Of a stretch of DNA of 64,000 nucleotides, positions 1 through 11,300 are shown piece after piece. The DNA is from Tetramitus jugosus. Lineage: Eukaryota > Heterolobosea > Eutetramitea > Acrasida > Vahlkampfiidae. The stretch lies in NCBI GenBank assembly GCA_937625935.1, contig OW569390.1:124001-188000 (forward strand). Direction: 5' to 3'. Numbering within the stretch: the first letter of the stretch is position 1; every line of letters starts with the position of its first letter. The notes beneath the pieces were generated by a model. It did no database searches. It was not told the origin of the DNA and saw only the letters and a list, made by a program, of their open reading frames with translations. The position numbers and the translations under genes are program-made.

Positions 1-1695
1 TCCAAAACATAGGTCGGAAGGGATATAGCATGTATGGAAAATTGTGCTTGAAATCTAAATGACGTCTGCATAGAGGAAAAACAGTCACCGTGAAAGGTAA
101 GTATGTCAGAAATAGAATGATTGGAAACACCGCTGTCTAGTGGATATCAGTTTAATACATTTTAATGAATCACAATCATACTTTGCTTGTTTGTAACACA
201 CGATAATCGAAATTTTATTATTCCAAAGTTTCTTCTTAATAATTCGTTTCAATTGGCGGACTCTCATCTATAACGATCCATGTTTACTCAGATTCCTCTT
301 CTGTTGTTTCAAGGTTGAACAATGCTGTTCGGGCTGTTTCTTCATCAAAACTGGAACATTTCAATATTTTGATATCCTTGTTCAAAAATTTTCGGAGAAA
401 ATTTCGGGGTTATTTGAAAGAAAATAAAGGTTCTGCTGTTTCACAGAAAGTATACTTTTTTTGGATGAATCTTCCAATAGCTATTTTTTGACGATCGTTT
501 TGCACTGAGTAACAAATAGGACACATAAAAACCCAATGAGCTCCGCATTTGGATTTTAGGATCTTTTTGTATAGAAAAAGCATTTTTACCATCTGTCAAA
601 ACCTAATCCCTGGGCTTGAGCTGTTCTACTTATAGGGTCTTTAAAACGGTTTTTCTGTATCTTTTCCGGTTTTGGAATCAAGAAGAAGGACAGTAGAAAG
701 AGGGATGAGTGAGCAACACAATATTCGACATGTTAATATTGAAATTCGGCCAAAATATCTTTATCGTCACTGACTTCGGACACTTCATCCAGTTGGAAAG
801 AAAGAGCATGAAACATAAATGGTTCTTTCTGTCCCTATTAGAGTCATTATTGTTATGAATTTTTCTGTGATTCTGTATCTCCATAGTGCAATCATTTATC
901 TATCAAGTATATGAAGAATGATTCATTCAAAAGATCTATCTGTTGATTAACCTTACCCCGCTATGTATTTCGCTCGCTGTACATTCGGATTCATGATTTT
1001 GTGTTAATCTCTATGTATTAGGAGTGCGCCTTTACCTTTCGAACAAGTATGTTTGCAACATTGACTCGTATCCAAGGTTCTCTGGGATGTTGTTTGATTG
1101 GATATTATTCATGTGATAGTGTCGTGGGAGAATTTTTGGTTGATGTTGAAGTCCACTACCACCTTGATGTGATGAAATTATTCATTCTCATTTAGTTGTA
1201 TTACCGTGTATGATGGTTTTCTGTCTTTTCACACTTTCTTGCTAATTTGATCCAGTTATTGAATCTAGTCTCTTCGTAACAGTTATCGAACAGGGGTTCT
1301 TGCTGCTTCAGAGGAATAAAACCTGGACAAAATATACGTGCTATAAGTGTGTACACTGATTAAAAAATGTCCTCTCAACTTCATTTCTGGACAGAAATTA
1401 TTTTCATTCAAACACTTAATGCAAAATTGGAGTTTAGTATTCGCTAGGCCCGAACGAACAATGATATAATTGGCTCATCTCCCATTCGATTGTCTGCCTG
1501 ACCTCTCCTCCTTTGTCGATCTTGGTTCAGGAGATCTCTGCTTCTTACATGTTCCTCACTCCACAGTCAATTGACAACATCACAAGGTGCCATGTTCATC
1601 CGGATGACTCAAATCAAGTATTTCCTGCTCACTGAGCTTGCTGATCTGAAAAAAATATGGCAAGAATAAGTATGATAAGGTGATTGACGGATTGA
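1..1695. other. No convincing gene; AT-rich intergenic or undetected region
   Basis: Only short open frames with no recognisable protein features occur here, for example minus-strand frames of 60 and 68 codons near 410-592 and 678-884. I see no tRNA, rRNA, LINE tail or tandem repeat. A GTAAGT donor-like string near 101 could belong to a gene entering from the left, but nothing downstream supports an exon. It may be a long intergenic region, a decayed gene or an RNA gene I cannot recognise. Confidence 0.4.
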
Positions 1696-2105
1696 ATGGA
1701 CATACGGTGGAATCAGGATAAACTGATGGAAAGATTAAGGTTGCGCATACAACGACAAAGAAAAGAAGAAGATAGAGTAATAGATAATGAAGAGATTCTG
1801 ATTGCTTATTCAGTTTATTATAGTTTGAAACAATTGTACTCTTATTGGGTTCGAAGGTTGAGATCTCCAATGAAGGATATCGTGGAGCGAATTAAGGTTG
1901 CAAAGTCGATCAGAGACTTGTTTGTGCTGTTTGAAGAAGCTGTGATAAACAATGATTTAAGTACGTTCAAGTATGAAGAAGAAAGGAAGAGAAGAATCGA
2001 TCATCAAGGGACTCTTCTATGGAGTGGAGGACCGTGTTAGAAATCGATGATCCTGATGGTCTTACATTTGATCAATGGCTGAAAATTGTAAGAAGTGGGT
2101 TTTGA
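1696..2105 (+). pseudogene. Small basic hypothetical ORF with a frame break near its 3' end
   Basis: An ATG at 1696 opens a 114-codon frame ending at 2040. The product is rich in Arg, Lys and Glu and looks helical; I recognise no family. From about 2010 another frame stays open to a TGA at 2103-2105 and reads like protein (MEWRTVLEIDD, then TFDQWLKIVRSGF). The C-terminus may therefore be reached through a small indel or an unseen splice. The gene could be real and short, a 3' remnant of a larger gene, or a decayed copy. A minus-strand ORF over 1580-1870 is its antisense shadow. Its function is unknown. Confidence 0.35.
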
Positions 2106-2193
2106 GGGGCCAATCATAATCCAGAGGCCATGACATAATACTCAAGCATCCACCTTAAGATCGATATTGTATTTTTTATTATTCATAATTGAT

Positions 2194-3951
2194 TTAGAAT
2201 TCACGCTTTCTAAACATCTCACGACGCTTAGCCTTTCCTCCAAGACCCATCTTTGTGTATGGCAATGGTTTAATACAGATCCATTCCTTGGTATCCTGTT
2301 CCATTGTTCTCAAAGTTCCATCAGTCTCCAAAATCAAGAATTTACGTTCTTCGCCACTGTTCACTCTCGACTTGCTCATCATTTCAACAATTCTGTGACG
2401 TTGACGCACAGTGTTCGTTCCCAGACCGGAAGAGCTCTCAATACGAGGGTACAACAAGGACTCTGAAGATTGAATATTCTTTTCGTTTGCGACTTCAGTT
2501 GGACGGATGGATCCACGAGGTGGTTGGAATGGTCTTCTGACCCATTCTGGCAAGTCATCATCGAGTCCACTGGCAGGTATTGGCTTTGATGTCTTCTCCA
2601 AGAATTGTTGATAGATGGCATCTTCGTCTACAATTTGACCACTGTATGCCTCTCTCAAGTATTGGAACTCGGATCTGGATTCGTTCTTTGTGAACCGTTG
2701 CTTCATTGTCTTGATCACATTCTCATCACGATGGAACAAGTAGTCAACCTTTTCTGGGCAGAATGGCTTTCCGGTCCGTTTGGCCTCATCAACCTCACGA
2801 ATCAAAATCTCACCCCAGGCTCTCTCTCGTGTAATACCAAAGGATGCACCCAAGCGATCACCAGTCCAATAATCTGGATTCTCCTTGTGCATCTCATACA
2901 ACTTGTCAGCGTTCTCATCTGTGAACGCAATAGATGCATTGTACGATTCAATGTATCTCTTGGTGTGATCAGCGTGGGCAGATACTTCGTTCAATCCTTG
3001 GAGCCACATTTTGTGTGCATAGGCCTCTGCCTTGTCATTCGATGGCTCATTTGACTGGGTAGTGGATGCCGAGTCATCTGCTGAAGAATCAGAAGTGTTG
3101 GACATGACAGATGTCAACTCGCTGATATCAGCACCCTTTCTCAACAAGTGCATACGCTCATGTGCAGCACCATTCACAGTGTCCTTGACGTGTTGAATCA
3201 ACTGCAAATAACTCTTCCATTTTTGCAATCGAGGTCCCTTGAGCTTGCTTGCAATATCATCTTCAAATTTGTGCATCGAATCCAATACTTTTGGATGAGC
3301 AAAAATCTCAATCTGTTTGTTCACTTCCATCTCCAACTGAGTAGTACCAATGTTGTTGCTCATAATGTCCATTGGATTGAGTTTCATGAGTTCAGGATGC
3401 ATCTCTCTCTCGACCCAGTCCCACATTTGCTTCTTTAGCTCCAATGGTAGTGCAAAGTGCACCTCAAATGGTGACAATGTCTTCTCATTGCACAACTCAA
3501 TAATATCAAAAATGGTCAATTTGGACCATTGTTCATCAGTCATCTCCAAACACAATTTTGCAAATGGATGATCCTTGAGTTTCACAACTTCAGTGTAATC
3601 AGGTGTAGGAACAGCTTCTCTGTTGAATAGCTCTAGCATGTGTTGATAGTTTGCTTCTTCATTCATGTCCAATACACGCTCTCTCTTTAGTTGGAGCTTG
3701 AGTGGATCAGGAATGATGGGATTTGCTGGTTCTTGGTTGTGATAACGTGGTGGTGATTTTTTGTGTGATGCTTGACCACCCTTACGCAAGAAATTGTGAC
3801 CCTTTGGTCTACCCCAGAGTCTCGTTCTGTTGCCTGTTCTGAATCTGAGTTGTTGATCGTGGATGGAGGTGGCTGATGCTGCTGTTGCTGATTTGTGAGT
3901 GTTGAATGCGGCCACTCGCTTGCACAGTGTGGACGATGTAGAAGACAGCAT
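2194..3951 (-). CDS. Putative mitochondrial protein of unknown function (585 aa)
   Basis: This is a single exon from ATG 3951 to 2194. The first 35 residues are rich in Ser, Thr, Ala and Arg with almost no acidic residues, like a mitochondrial presequence. A basic stretch follows (RLWGRPKGHNFLRKGG). Residues about 70-270 are mixed helical. A Ser/Asp-rich linker near 285-305 precedes a compact segment with the motif DYWTGDRLGASFGITRERAW, which resembles helix-turn-helix-like segments of some mitochondrial ribosome-associated proteins. The C-terminus is strongly basic (GLGGKAKRREMFRKREF). I cannot name the family. Matrix location and a link to the mitoribosome are inference. It is followed on the same strand by the ITPK-like gene after about 300 bp. 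Confidence 0.75.
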   Translation of the reverse strand: MLSSTSSTLCKRVAAFNTHKSATAASATSIHDQQLRFRTGNRTRLWGRPKGHNFLRKGGQASHKKSPPRYHNQEPANPIIPDPLKLQLKRERVLDMNEEANYQHMLELFNREAVPTPDYTEVVKLKDHPFAKLCLEMTDEQWSKLTIFDIIELCNEKTLSPFEVHFALPLELKKQMWDWVEREMHPELMKLNPMDIMSNNIGTTQLEMEVNKQIEIFAHPKVLDSMHKFEDDIASKLKGPRLQKWKSYLQLIQHVKDTVNGAAHERMHLLRKGADISELTSVMSNTSDSSADDSASTTQSNEPSNDKAEAYAHKMWLQGLNEVSAHADHTKRYIESYNASIAFTDENADKLYEMHKENPDYWTGDRLGASFGITRERAWGEILIREVDEAKRTGKPFCPEKVDYLFHRDENVIKTMKQRFTKNESRSEFQYLREAYSGQIVDEDAIYQQFLEKTSKPIPASGLDDDLPEWVRRPFQPPRGSIRPTEVANEKNIQSSESLLYPRIESSSGLGTNTVRQRHRIVEMMSKSRVNSGEERKFLILETDGTLRTMEQDTKEWICIKPLPYTKMGLGGKAKRREMFRKREF

Positions 3952-4250
3952 GATTTTTATGTTGTTGTTTGTTTTTTTGTGTGATTGATGACGCCAAAAA
4001 GAAATGCAAAGTTACAACAAAAATCAATAGGGAATGAAGAAGATGTTTTGCTCTCTTATTTGTGTGTTCAACTTTTGCCGCTTTTTGCAATGAGAAAAAA
4101 GCTTTCAATGTAGGGAAAATGCTCTGCCGTGTGAAACCGCCTCTGCTCAGTTTTGTTGGATGTTGTAAACGGAGAAAATAATTTTGGTTGGCTGAACTCT
4201 GCACAAATCGGATAAATAGTTGATTAGTCCGATTGTATTTCATTTTACAT

Positions 4251-5420
4251 TCATTGCTGTTGTTTCTTGTCATTGATGTGGGCATCATATCTGGACAAGA
4301 CGTGCTCCATCATTTTGTGGTACACATCAGGAACGCCAGAGTATCCAGGCAAGAAGTTGGCATCGACGCAATAAAACTTGCCAGTTCCTACTTCGTGAAT
4401 CAGATCAAAGCCAAACAACTGCAGTTGCAAGGCGTCTGACAATGTTTTCGTAATGTCATGGAACAATTTTGATCTTTCTTCGAGAAGACTTTCTCTAGGG
4501 TGAGCTCCCTCTTCAGGCTCAGCAGGCATCAACTCTTCTGGTAGCTTGTGCTGACTGTTGAATCGAATGATTCTAGCTTCAGTCAGATCTAGATTTCGAA
4601 TCGATTTCCTCTCTTGTACAAACACTTGCTCACCAATGACATAAGCCTTATACAACAATCCATCATGGTTAATAAATTGTTGAGCTACAATTGGCAATGG
4701 AATTTCCTTTGTCTCAGAATTCAAAATCTCATCCATCAACTGTTGTTCATTAAACACCATGGCCATGTTGTGTGTGTGAATCTCTCCGCACGCAGCAGCC
4801 GTCTTGCACACAATTGGAAACTGTACACCATCGTTCTTTAGCTTTTGTCTCAAGAGATCGATATTTCCTCTCAAGCTCTCATCCAAAATGGATATGGCAG
4901 GCACATGGACCACACACTCTGAGTTTTCATCCGACAATTTCGTATGCAAAAACGAATACATTTCCACTCGATCCAACAACCTTCTCACCGCATCCAACTC
5001 TTCAATCACAAGGAAATTACTGTCATCCTCACTCTTGTCGTTATTAGCTTTCGACTGTAGATCCAGTTCTTTTCTCTTTTCAATAAAAGTTTCAATCTTC
5101 AACAGTCTCATTCTTGCATTTTCATTCACATGTTCAATGTTCATATCATCTGTCACCTTTAAGAACAACACATTTGTTTTCATCATTTCACTTGACAAGT
5201 GATTCTCCAGTTCAGATAATAGTTCATCTCTTTCTGAGCCAGTTACTACACTCCCAGTAGTCGTACCAACAACATGATGCTGCTCCTGTTCAGACAAGTA
5301 GTCAATAAAGTAACAATGAATTCGATTGTTACTGTTTTGATTGACATAGTTCATGAATGGTTCAAAGAATTGCTTGCGTTTCTTTGGTTGACAGACTAGT
5401 CCTAGGTGAATCATGGTCAT
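4251..5420 (-). CDS. ITPK1: Inositol-tetrakisphosphate 1-kinase / inositol 1,3,4-trisphosphate 5/6-kinase (ITPK1-like)
   Basis: A 389-residue single-exon protein with the ATP-grasp layout of the ITPK family. The N-terminus LGLVCQPKKRKQFF matches the family start. A nucleotide-binding strand reads FPIVCKTAAACGEIHTHNMA, followed by VAQQFINHDGLLYKAYVIG and then the metal-binding C-terminus FGFDLIHEV...FYCVDANFLPGYSGV, where Asp and Asn are the expected Mg ligands. Family members phosphorylate inositol tri- and tetrakisphosphates in soluble inositol phosphate metabolism, mainly in the cytosol. The length is close to other ITPKs. It diverges from PEX10, with about 110 bp between the two starts. 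Substrate preference cannot be read from sequence. Confidence 0.88.
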   Translation of the reverse strand: MTMIHLGLVCQPKKRKQFFEPFMNYVNQNSNNRIHCYFIDYLSEQEQHHVVGTTTGSVVTGSERDELLSELENHLSSEMMKTNVLFLKVTDDMNIEHVNENARMRLLKIETFIEKRKELDLQSKANNDKSEDDSNFLVIEELDAVRRLLDRVEMYSFLHTKLSDENSECVVHVPAISILDESLRGNIDLLRQKLKNDGVQFPIVCKTAAACGEIHTHNMAMVFNEQQLMDEILNSETKEIPLPIVAQQFINHDGLLYKAYVIGEQVFVQERKSIRNLDLTEARIIRFNSQHKLPEELMPAEPEEGAHPRESLLEERSKLFHDITKTLSDALQLQLFGFDLIHEVGTGKFYCVDANFLPGYSGVPDVYHKMMEHVLSRYDAHINDKKQQQ

Positions 5421-5532
5421 CTTGTTTTCTTGCTTTTTGTTTTTGCTTTTTCAGAAACTTTTGCTGATCAGAGAAAAGCTTTTTTGATTTTTTCATTGTT
5501 GAAAGCAAACACAACAACACACATCTCTCGTG

Positions 5533-6744
5533 ATGACTGACAATAACATGACACAGTCAACCACAACGACGACTCATACGACGACTAGTGAGATACAAAT
5601 TCCTCAATTTCCTCTCGCTGGTCAACCAGACATCATTCGTTCTGTTCAAAAAGACGAATACTATTCTCGTGTCCTGTTCGACTATATGAAAGAAGTAGGA
5701 ACATGGTTATTCGGAACGAGAAATGTCATGAAATATGAACAGGAGATTGAATTGTGTGCTCAGCTCATGTACTACTCTTGTACCATGTTTCAATTCAGAT
5801 CGCATCTGAACAAACAGCAAGATCAGCAGACTCTAGGTGAAGAGTATTGTGATTTGATTCAGTGTGTCAATCATCATCATCGTCATTCTCATCATCATGG
5901 CGGTGGTGATGGTGATGAGAAAAATTCTTCTTCCGTGTTAGCTCTGAGCGAAAATCAGAATTTACGGATGATTGCGGCGCCCGCGATGAATCGAATCGTG
6001 TTTATTTTGTTGCAGACATTGGTGCCGTACATTTGGAATAAGAAGAGTTGTCAATCGTGGTTGAACAAGTGTATTCACCAATGTTATGATCACTATCACT
6101 ATTACAATAATAATCAGACAAAGAAGAGTCAGGATAAGGCTCAAATGACATCTCCTTCATATCCAAAAGTAGACTTGGAGAAGATGGTACAATTCTTGTT
6201 AAAGTTTCATTTGGCTGTATTTTATATGAGTGGTAGTTTTTTGAATGTGTCCAAGAGATTGACCGGTATTCGGTACATGTTCACAGGTACGAGTGAGATG
6301 CAGAGACCGACTTATCGCATCTTGGGCGTATTGATCTTTACTCAACAGTTTGTATCTCTGTGCATGTATATTGCCAAGGTGAGAAGAGAGAGACGATTAA
6401 GGCAGTTGATTAATGATGGAGGCGGTAGTGATGAGGATGAAGAAGGTGCAAAGCGGCACAAAAAGTCAGCCATCGTCGAATATGAAGCAATTGATGATTC
6501 TAATGGTGCTTCACCATCGAGTGAAAGTGACTCATTAACAAATCGGTGTTCATTGTGTTTGGATCGCAGGAAACAAACAACAGCAACGTCATGTGGGCAC
6601 TTGTTCTGCTGGTTGTGCATTGCAGAGTGCTGTACAAATACTGTTTCCAGTTCTAATAACCCTATCGCCAAGTGTCCTATCTGCAGACAGGATATTAGCT
6701 TACAGACATTGACGAGAGTATATCATTTCGATTCTAACGAGTAG
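5533..6744 (+). CDS. PEX10: Peroxisome biogenesis factor 10 (RING E3 of the peroxisomal import machinery)
   Basis: I take ATG 5533 as the start, giving 403 residues without introns. The N-terminal half has the Pex2/Pex12-type region (DEYYSRVLFDYMKEVGTWLFGTRN split by short hydrophobic helices), interrupted by a His/Gly low-complexity insert near residues 110-125. A C3HC4 RING is at about residues 338-385: CSLC, CGHLFCWLC, CPIC. In the known pathway PEX10 forms a RING complex with PEX2 and PEX12 in the peroxisomal membrane and ubiquitinates the PEX5 receptor for recycling. Its presence implies that this organism has peroxisomes. It converges with FANCE, leaving only about 30 bp between the stop codons. 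Confidence 0.93.
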   Translation: MTDNNMTQSTTTTTHTTTSEIQIPQFPLAGQPDIIRSVQKDEYYSRVLFDYMKEVGTWLFGTRNVMKYEQEIELCAQLMYYSCTMFQFRSHLNKQQDQQTLGEEYCDLIQCVNHHHRHSHHHGGGDGDEKNSSSVLALSENQNLRMIAAPAMNRIVFILLQTLVPYIWNKKSCQSWLNKCIHQCYDHYHYYNNNQTKKSQDKAQMTSPSYPKVDLEKMVQFLLKFHLAVFYMSGSFLNVSKRLTGIRYMFTGTSEMQRPTYRILGVLIFTQQFVSLCMYIAKVRRERRLRQLINDGGGSDEDEEGAKRHKKSAIVEYEAIDDSNGASPSSESDSLTNRCSLCLDRRKQTTATSCGHLFCWLCIAECCTNTVSSSNNPIAKCPICRQDISLQTLTRVYHFDSNE

Positions 6745-6775
6745 TTTTGAGGATAACCAATCTTGGTGGATATCA

Positions 6776-8293
6776 TTAGCGGTTTTGGATGCTAGTCAAG
6801 TTATCGAGCATGTTGTTCATTGTGTTTTTCACGAACGTTTGGTTCATACTCACAATTGATCTCATCAGATCCAAGTGACCAGTCAATAATTTACCGTATT
6901 GAGAGATGAACGTAGAGCAGAGAGCACCAAATTTTGTGGAGGTAGGGAATTGAGATGCAACAGATTCTAGTTTGAGAATGAAGTTGGCGATGAACACCGG
7001 GGCCTCTGTGCCCGTTCCCAAGATCTTATCCTTCAACTGTGTGAATATATTCTTGAGTAGAGTGCTCACAAAGTCATTCCAATTGGGAGCGATTGATTGA
7101 TCTGAAGCTAACATGTGCATAAACTTGGCAATCGATTGATGAGGGAGACAAGATCCAATGATTCTATTAATCACTTCGAACTGTGACGCTGACATGCACT
7201 GATGACACACTAGAGGAATGAGGAGAGAATCAACAACAGCGTCAGGATGAACTCCACACACATGCTGAACGCTTTGAAACAGTTGTCTCGATGCCTTCTT
7301 TTGTTGATTGCGTGCATTGAGAGACTGAAATTTGGGTAGCAAGCAACTCGAGATAAATAGACCTGCATATTTGTGGGACGTTTGATTGGTGAGATAAATC
7401 TTGCAGGCAACTAGGGTAGACGGATCTGATATCGATAAAAAATTGATCTGTTTCAGCATCGCAGTCAATTCCTCTTCCGAATTTTGTGTACGCATGAGTG
7501 TTACTTGCATATCGTTGGCCACTTGTATTGGGTATTGATTCGAAGCTGCTGCTGTCGCGTCTGCTAAAGTTGCATTCAATGTTTGCAATTTCTCAATTAA
7601 GTTTTCAGACAGAGTCACTTCTTTGGGAGGAACAACCAGAGCATCTGTTTGATCAGGTACATTCGTTTGCATTGATTTGCTGTCCAGTTTTTCTTCCTTT
7701 TCTAGCTTCATCTTCTTTGAGGCATTGACTGTTGTTGAGTCCAAGGTTGTTTCTTCATTGTCTGAACACTCACTTGACAGATCAATGACAATATCATTTG
7801 TCAAATCCATGACTTTTGGTTTCTTACAACAGTATACATAGCCTAGAGAACGAGAAGAGGCCATATCCACCAGCTCACTCGATAAAACACAGTAAGATTT
7901 CATTGAATAAGCATCCACCATTGCGCTTTGCCTCTGTTTGTGCAACAACATGCATATCAAATGTTCCACACTTGTTTCGATTCGATATTCTTGCTTGCAT
8001 TGCAACCATTGTTCCATTTCATTGGAATCGAGAGCACAGAGACGATACAATGCCATTAACATCGCCTTTTGAAGCAGTGGATGCTTCACTGTAAACAAAA
8101 AGGGCACCACAGCACAGCGATCACCATCAACCAACAAAATGCGATCAAACAATTGTTGTTTGAGCATGGACAGAGCATGGGGAGGATTGGGACTCAATTG
8201 AACCATGTCAACAAGTTCTTCAGTCATATCTGCAGTGTTCATTCTCCCATCTTGATCAACAGCAAGCTTTTGATACTTTGTGATCCAATCCAT
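6776..8293 (-). CDS. FANCE: FANCE-like protein (Fanconi anaemia core complex subunit E)
   Basis: The open frame reaches 8395, but that would overlap the FANCI start. The Met at 8293 (MDWITKYQKLA) is the likelier start and gives 505 residues. The C-terminal half is helical-repeat-like and ends with the FANCE C-terminal pattern: FPTSTKFGALCSTFISQYGK, then HLDLMRSIVSMNQTFVKNT. The middle is acidic and Ser-rich. In animals and plants FANCE links the core complex to FANCD2-FANCI for monoubiquitination during interstrand crosslink repair in the nucleus. The family call rests on this C-terminal pattern and is strengthened by its divergent partner FANCI. Confidence 0.68.
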   Translation of the reverse strand: MDWITKYQKLAVDQDGRMNTADMTEELVDMVQLSPNPPHALSMLKQQLFDRILLVDGDRCAVVPFLFTVKHPLLQKAMLMALYRLCALDSNEMEQWLQCKQEYRIETSVEHLICMLLHKQRQSAMVDAYSMKSYCVLSSELVDMASSRSLGYVYCCKKPKVMDLTNDIVIDLSSECSDNEETTLDSTTVNASKKMKLEKEEKLDSKSMQTNVPDQTDALVVPPKEVTLSENLIEKLQTLNATLADATAAASNQYPIQVANDMQVTLMRTQNSEEELTAMLKQINFLSISDPSTLVACKIYLTNQTSHKYAGLFISSCLLPKFQSLNARNQQKKASRQLFQSVQHVCGVHPDAVVDSLLIPLVCHQCMSASQFEVINRIIGSCLPHQSIAKFMHMLASDQSIAPNWNDFVSTLLKNIFTQLKDKILGTGTEAPVFIANFILKLESVASQFPTSTKFGALCSTFISQYGKLLTGHLDLMRSIVSMNQTFVKNTMNNMLDNLTSIQNR

Positions 8294-8385
8294 GATCAAA
8301 AAGATGTTTTTCAGACTTATTCCAGCAAATCGTCGAACATCAAAAAAAAGATTGTGGAAACTTTTCATAGAAAAAGCGCGCCAAA
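8294..8385. promoter_or_regulatory. Shared divergent promoter of FANCE and FANCI
   Basis: Only 92 bp separate the probable FANCE ATG (8293, minus) from the FANCI ATG (8386, plus). Any core promoter elements for both genes must lie here or within the 5' coding ends. A T-rich stretch on the minus strand and the palindromic GGCGCGCC-like patch (gcgcgcc, 8376-8382) are visible. No defined factor site can be named. Co-regulation is inference from the geometry. Confidence 0.5.
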
Positions 8386-11300
8386 ATGGACACAACCAAC
8401 GTTCAACCAGGTACGTTGCTCTGTGATGACAACAAGATCATTGACTACTTTCAGAACAATGTACTGGCAGAAGATGATCCATCGTACTCTTCACACAATA
8501 TGGCCTCTCTGTTTGATCAACTGGACACGAGAAATATTGAATACTTGTGTGATACTTGTTTGCGTAACAGGGCAAGAGCTTACAATCGTAGAATGATGAG
8601 AGTGATGACCACCAATACGACGAGAAATGATGAGAATGACCAGGAAAATGAAGAAGCAGAGTTCAAGAGCATAAAGGACAAGGACATTGTGAATAGCTTA
8701 TTGTGTGTTTTGCTTCAGTTTCAAGCAACAATGGAGAGATCGATGAAAACAGTGTTGGATTTGTTGGGATCAGGTGAGTTAACCGGAAAATGTGCTGTTC
8801 GGTGCTTGGGTCAGTTGCATGCTGCCATTTATAAACAACGGTTCGACGAGGAGAGAGAAGATGAAGAACAAGTGGAAGGCGAGAGCTCTAAGACGAGTCG
8901 ATCAAAGAGCAACACACTCCGTCACAACAGAGTAATGTATTCAAGACAATTGTTAATTGCGATATCTGATTCCATATTTTCCATAGTAGAAAAGTTGAGT
9001 TGCATCGATACAAAAGTGAATGTCAAGTATCGTCAGGATGATGATGCACGTGTCAATGGAGTCATTTCCGCTCTCGAATTACTGCCGACGATAATGAATA
9101 CTGCGCAATACTTGGAGCAAAAGTATTCAAATGTAAGGAGTACGAGCACAAATCATTCAGACGATGATTCAACTGATGATGAAGTTTTATTTGATCGCAT
9201 TATGCTACGAATATTGGCCATTAACAGATGGCACCCAAAGTTATTTGTTGTTTTACTGAATATATTCGTCGATATTGATATTAAGGACGAAAACTTGACG
9301 CAGCAACTTGTGAAAAAGATACATAAGGACGTTAGTGTTGTGTTTGAATCCGATTACGTACCATTGGCCAAAATATTATTGCAACTTGCTGACAAGTATC
9401 AACAAGCTGATTTTATATTCTTGATCCGGTCCTTGTTTCCCATGATGAAGTCAGATTCGAGACTGAATACATGTTTTATGGTGAGTATGGAGCTGAAGAA
9501 CTCCCTCTCGCTAGTGAAGTTGATGCTTTCATCGTTCAAGTCTTTCTACGCTTCAAGATCGAATGTACTGAGTCTATCATTTATTCAACACCTATGCGAT
9601 ATGATTCTCATGCTATTGGCATATGAGAATGAGATGTGTAAAGATGAGGTTTTGAGTGTCATAGCGAACGTAGTAGTCAAACTTTCAAAATCAGAGGAAC
9701 GGCTATCGAAGGAGAATGATGTTGATGATTCTTTGTTTAGCACCTCTCTAGTATCAGCTGCTTGTGCCTCTTCCAGTTCCAATTGCCCTTCCCTCTCAAC
9801 GGCAAAATATGTAGAGGTAAGTTTTAATTGCGATTGATATTACCAATATTCTCTGCTTTGTTTCTAACGAGTCATTATGTTTCAGAAACTATTCTACTTC
9901 GCAAGTCGGATGGAGTTATTAGGAGAGATCTTGCTAGTATTATGTTGTGATTGGTGCTACAAACAAAAGGTTTACTTGCGCATCCTAGGAGAGTCCATAC
10001 TCGTCCATGTAAGTATCTGTTTGTTTTTCACTTTGTTGTGTTTAGTGGTTCTAATCAAATTTTTCAGTTGTTCAGTCAGTGTCCATCTACTCAGGAGTCT
10101 ATCTTGAGTACTGCTTTCAATGTCATTGCTGAAGAGCCGAGACCACTTCAAAAATCTATTTACTTTAATGTCTTAAAGCGTGTTATAGCCTTTAATTCTG
10201 AGACATTAATTCATAACTATGTTCATAAGATTAAAGATTGGCTGAGCTATTTGCCTACTTTCTCTGATGTAGATATAAGTATGCAGCTATTGACGTGCTT
10301 TGCCACGTTGAGTTCTAGTACCCGATCTCATGATCTCCAAAACTTTCTCTATATCATGTTGAAGAAACTGATACCGAAGCGAAGTACAAATAGCAGACGC
10401 TTAGCAATCTATGGTTTCACGGTATTGCTCAACGAAACTTCAGATGCTCACTTTCAAAAGGACATTCTCTCTTCCCTTCGAGTTGCTTTCAGCTACAAGG
10501 AGGAAGTGTTGCAAACGAGCTTGTACAAGTATCTCTCTGATATGCTTGAAGTGTCAAACCTTCATCCATCGTGCATGCTTGTGCTGTACAAAATACTATC
10601 GATCAAGGTTAAGAAGTATTTGAAGAGAGAGAATGTAAATAACGAACAAGAGCGATGGGCAATAGATATTGAAGCATGTTTTGAAGACAATGGAACTGAA
10701 GGAAAACCGATTATATCTATGATTGAGCCTGTGACGGAGTTGTTCAAATGTTTCTTTAACATCCGTGTTAGGACAAAAAATAATGGAACATATAACGAAA
10801 TAGACATAATATTCAATGACCTGACGAAGCAATTGACAGATATTAGGCAGATGTGTTTGGCATCTGCAATTACAAAGAAGAAACCGTCGTCCAGTCTTGA
10901 ACAAAACAAGTCCCAAAAACAAAAGGAGAAGTCTCATCTAGCTCATATTCCCAAGCGAAAATACGTTGAAGGATACCTTATTAACTCAAATATGCGACTA
11001 TCAATCATTGTTCCATTGTATGAGATGATGATACAATTTGTTTATAATGACAGCTTTAAGGTCACTAATAGGGTTCAAAAATCCTTCCATCTTTTTGAAA
11101 TTTATTCTATTTTGGCCAAGATTCAATCCACTTTTCAGAGAGGAAGGATGAAGCCCTTGACTGACAATTTGTTCAGCTTTAATATCAGTATGGCCTTGAC
11201 AAAGGAGCTGTGCTCTGAACTTGTATCAATTATCCCCAACGTACGTGCACAATCTGAGGAAGTCACACCAGCAGCGAGAGTCGTAAACCACGCTTCTCTT

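Noticed and set aside
9886..9960. Alternative reading frame of FANCI exon 2 (TILLRKSDGVIRRDL)
   Set aside because: It resembles part of human FANCI by eye, but it ends in a stop and needs non-consensus splicing. The phase-0 frame gives LGESILVHLF, which aligns better and is continuous.
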